Shown here: one piece after another, positions 6,191-6,523 of the stretch
How positions within the stretch are numbered: the stretch's first letter is position 1
Layout: each line of letters begins with the position of its first letter
DNA from: an uncultured Arcobacter sp.
GTDB lineage: Bacteria > Campylobacterota > Campylobacteria > Campylobacterales > Arcobacteraceae
Assembly: GCA_913054415.1 (NCBI GenBank)
Contig: CAJXII010000087.1
Coordinates: 1 to 6,523 of the forward strand
Reading direction: 5' to 3'
Length of the DNA: 6,523 bases
The notes under the pieces: model-generated
The model's database searches: none
Seen by the model: the letters and a program-made list of their open reading frames with translations, nothing else
What the model was told of the DNA's origin: nothing
Position numbers and translations under genes: made by a program

Positions 6191-6523
6191 TTGAGAAAAC
6201 ATATAGATATAAAGCTTTTTATATTACCTGTATTGATTATAGTTTCACTAATCATTATTAGTTTTGTATTTTCATCACAAATCAAAATCTTAAAACAACA
6301 GATCGATAATATATATTTTGCAAACTATGTAACTATAGACAAACTACACAACATAAAGCAAGATTATATTAAAGTTGTATATGGTAAAAAAAATAGTATA
6401 ATGTTAGCAAATATATTTATATTTTTAGCACTTTCTATCAATATTACCCTAGCTATTATCTATTTTACTAACATATCAACACTCTTTACAGGAGAGCATA
6501 TTGCCCTAGGTGTAATTACCTTG
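6191..6523 (+). CDS. Membrane protein, N-terminal part (runs off the window)
   Basis: From TTG 6191 the frame is open to the last base, 111 codons. The start follows the panC stop by 2 bp, with GGAT (6181-6184) 6 nt upstream as a modest ribosome binding site. TTG 6179 in the same frame is an alternative but lacks one, and the in-frame stop at 6173-6175 excludes anything earlier. The product has a basic N-terminus (M-R-K-H), a first membrane helix at about 9-28, a roughly 43-residue polar, Lys/Gln-rich helical segment and a second membrane helix at about 72-92, followed by S-T-L-F-T-G-E-H. Two helices flanking a short extracytoplasmic segment are seen in sensors and chemoreceptors, but no diagnostic domain falls inside the window, so I do not assign a function. 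Confidence 0.7.
   Translation, partial: MRKHIDIKLFILPVLIIVSLIIISFVFSSQIKILKQQIDNIYFANYVTIDKLHNIKQDYIKVVYGKKNSIMLANIFIFLALSINITLAIIYFTNISTLFTGEHIALGVITL

Noticed and set aside
1..6523. CRISPR array, tRNA, rRNA, insertion sequence, intrinsic terminator
   Set aside because: No regularly spaced direct repeats, cloverleaf-like sequence, transposase frame, terminal inverted repeats or GC-rich hairpin with a T-run was found; genes are packed too tightly for terminators.

Overview
The window is very AT-rich, and every gene I accept lies on the + strand with gaps of 0-13 bp or short overlaps. The base composition, AT-rich codon choice, FlgO-type lipoproteins, a cadherin/M6-type surface lipoprotein and a short panC together suggest a member of the Campylobacterota (Sulfurimonas/Sulfurovum/Arcobacter-like). 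That placement is an inference from style and gene families; no marker gene in the window fixes it.

Layout: 1-56 is the probable 3' end of an upstream gene. 57-131 is the only intergenic region and holds an extended -10 promoter (TGaTATAAT), a 16-bp AT palindrome and the first ribosome binding site. 132-767 and 760-1350 are two tandem, overlapping FlgO-family lipoprotein genes. 1364-5356 encodes a 1330-residue lipoprotein with a Thr-rich linker, an N-terminal domain common in proteobacterial surface lipoproteins, an Ig-like module, six cadherin-type repeats and a C-terminal domain with the fold signatures of M6 (immune-inhibitor-A-like) metallopeptidases. 5361-6188 is panC (pantothenate synthetase). 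6191-6523 is the start of a membrane protein that runs off the window.

The most interesting point is that the M6-like domain has lost the zinc site. Where active relatives have HEXXH, this protein reads H-M-A-T-L, while the surrounding M6 landmarks and an EF-hand-like calcium loop are kept. The frame is open throughout and the changes are multi-base, so this looks like a preserved pseudopeptidase, perhaps a binding module, rather than a decaying gene or a read error. The same protein carries about thirty extended N-glycosylation sequons of the Campylobacter PglB type (D/E-x-N-x-S/T), whereas I find none in its two lipoprotein neighbours or in PanC.

The layout is consistent with one operon read from the promoter near 90: two small FlgO-like lipoproteins, one large, presumably exported and calcium-dependent lipoprotein, then a vitamin-biosynthesis enzyme and a membrane protein that probably share the transcript by position rather than function. 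I see no terminator, RNA gene, insertion sequence, CRISPR array or attachment site.
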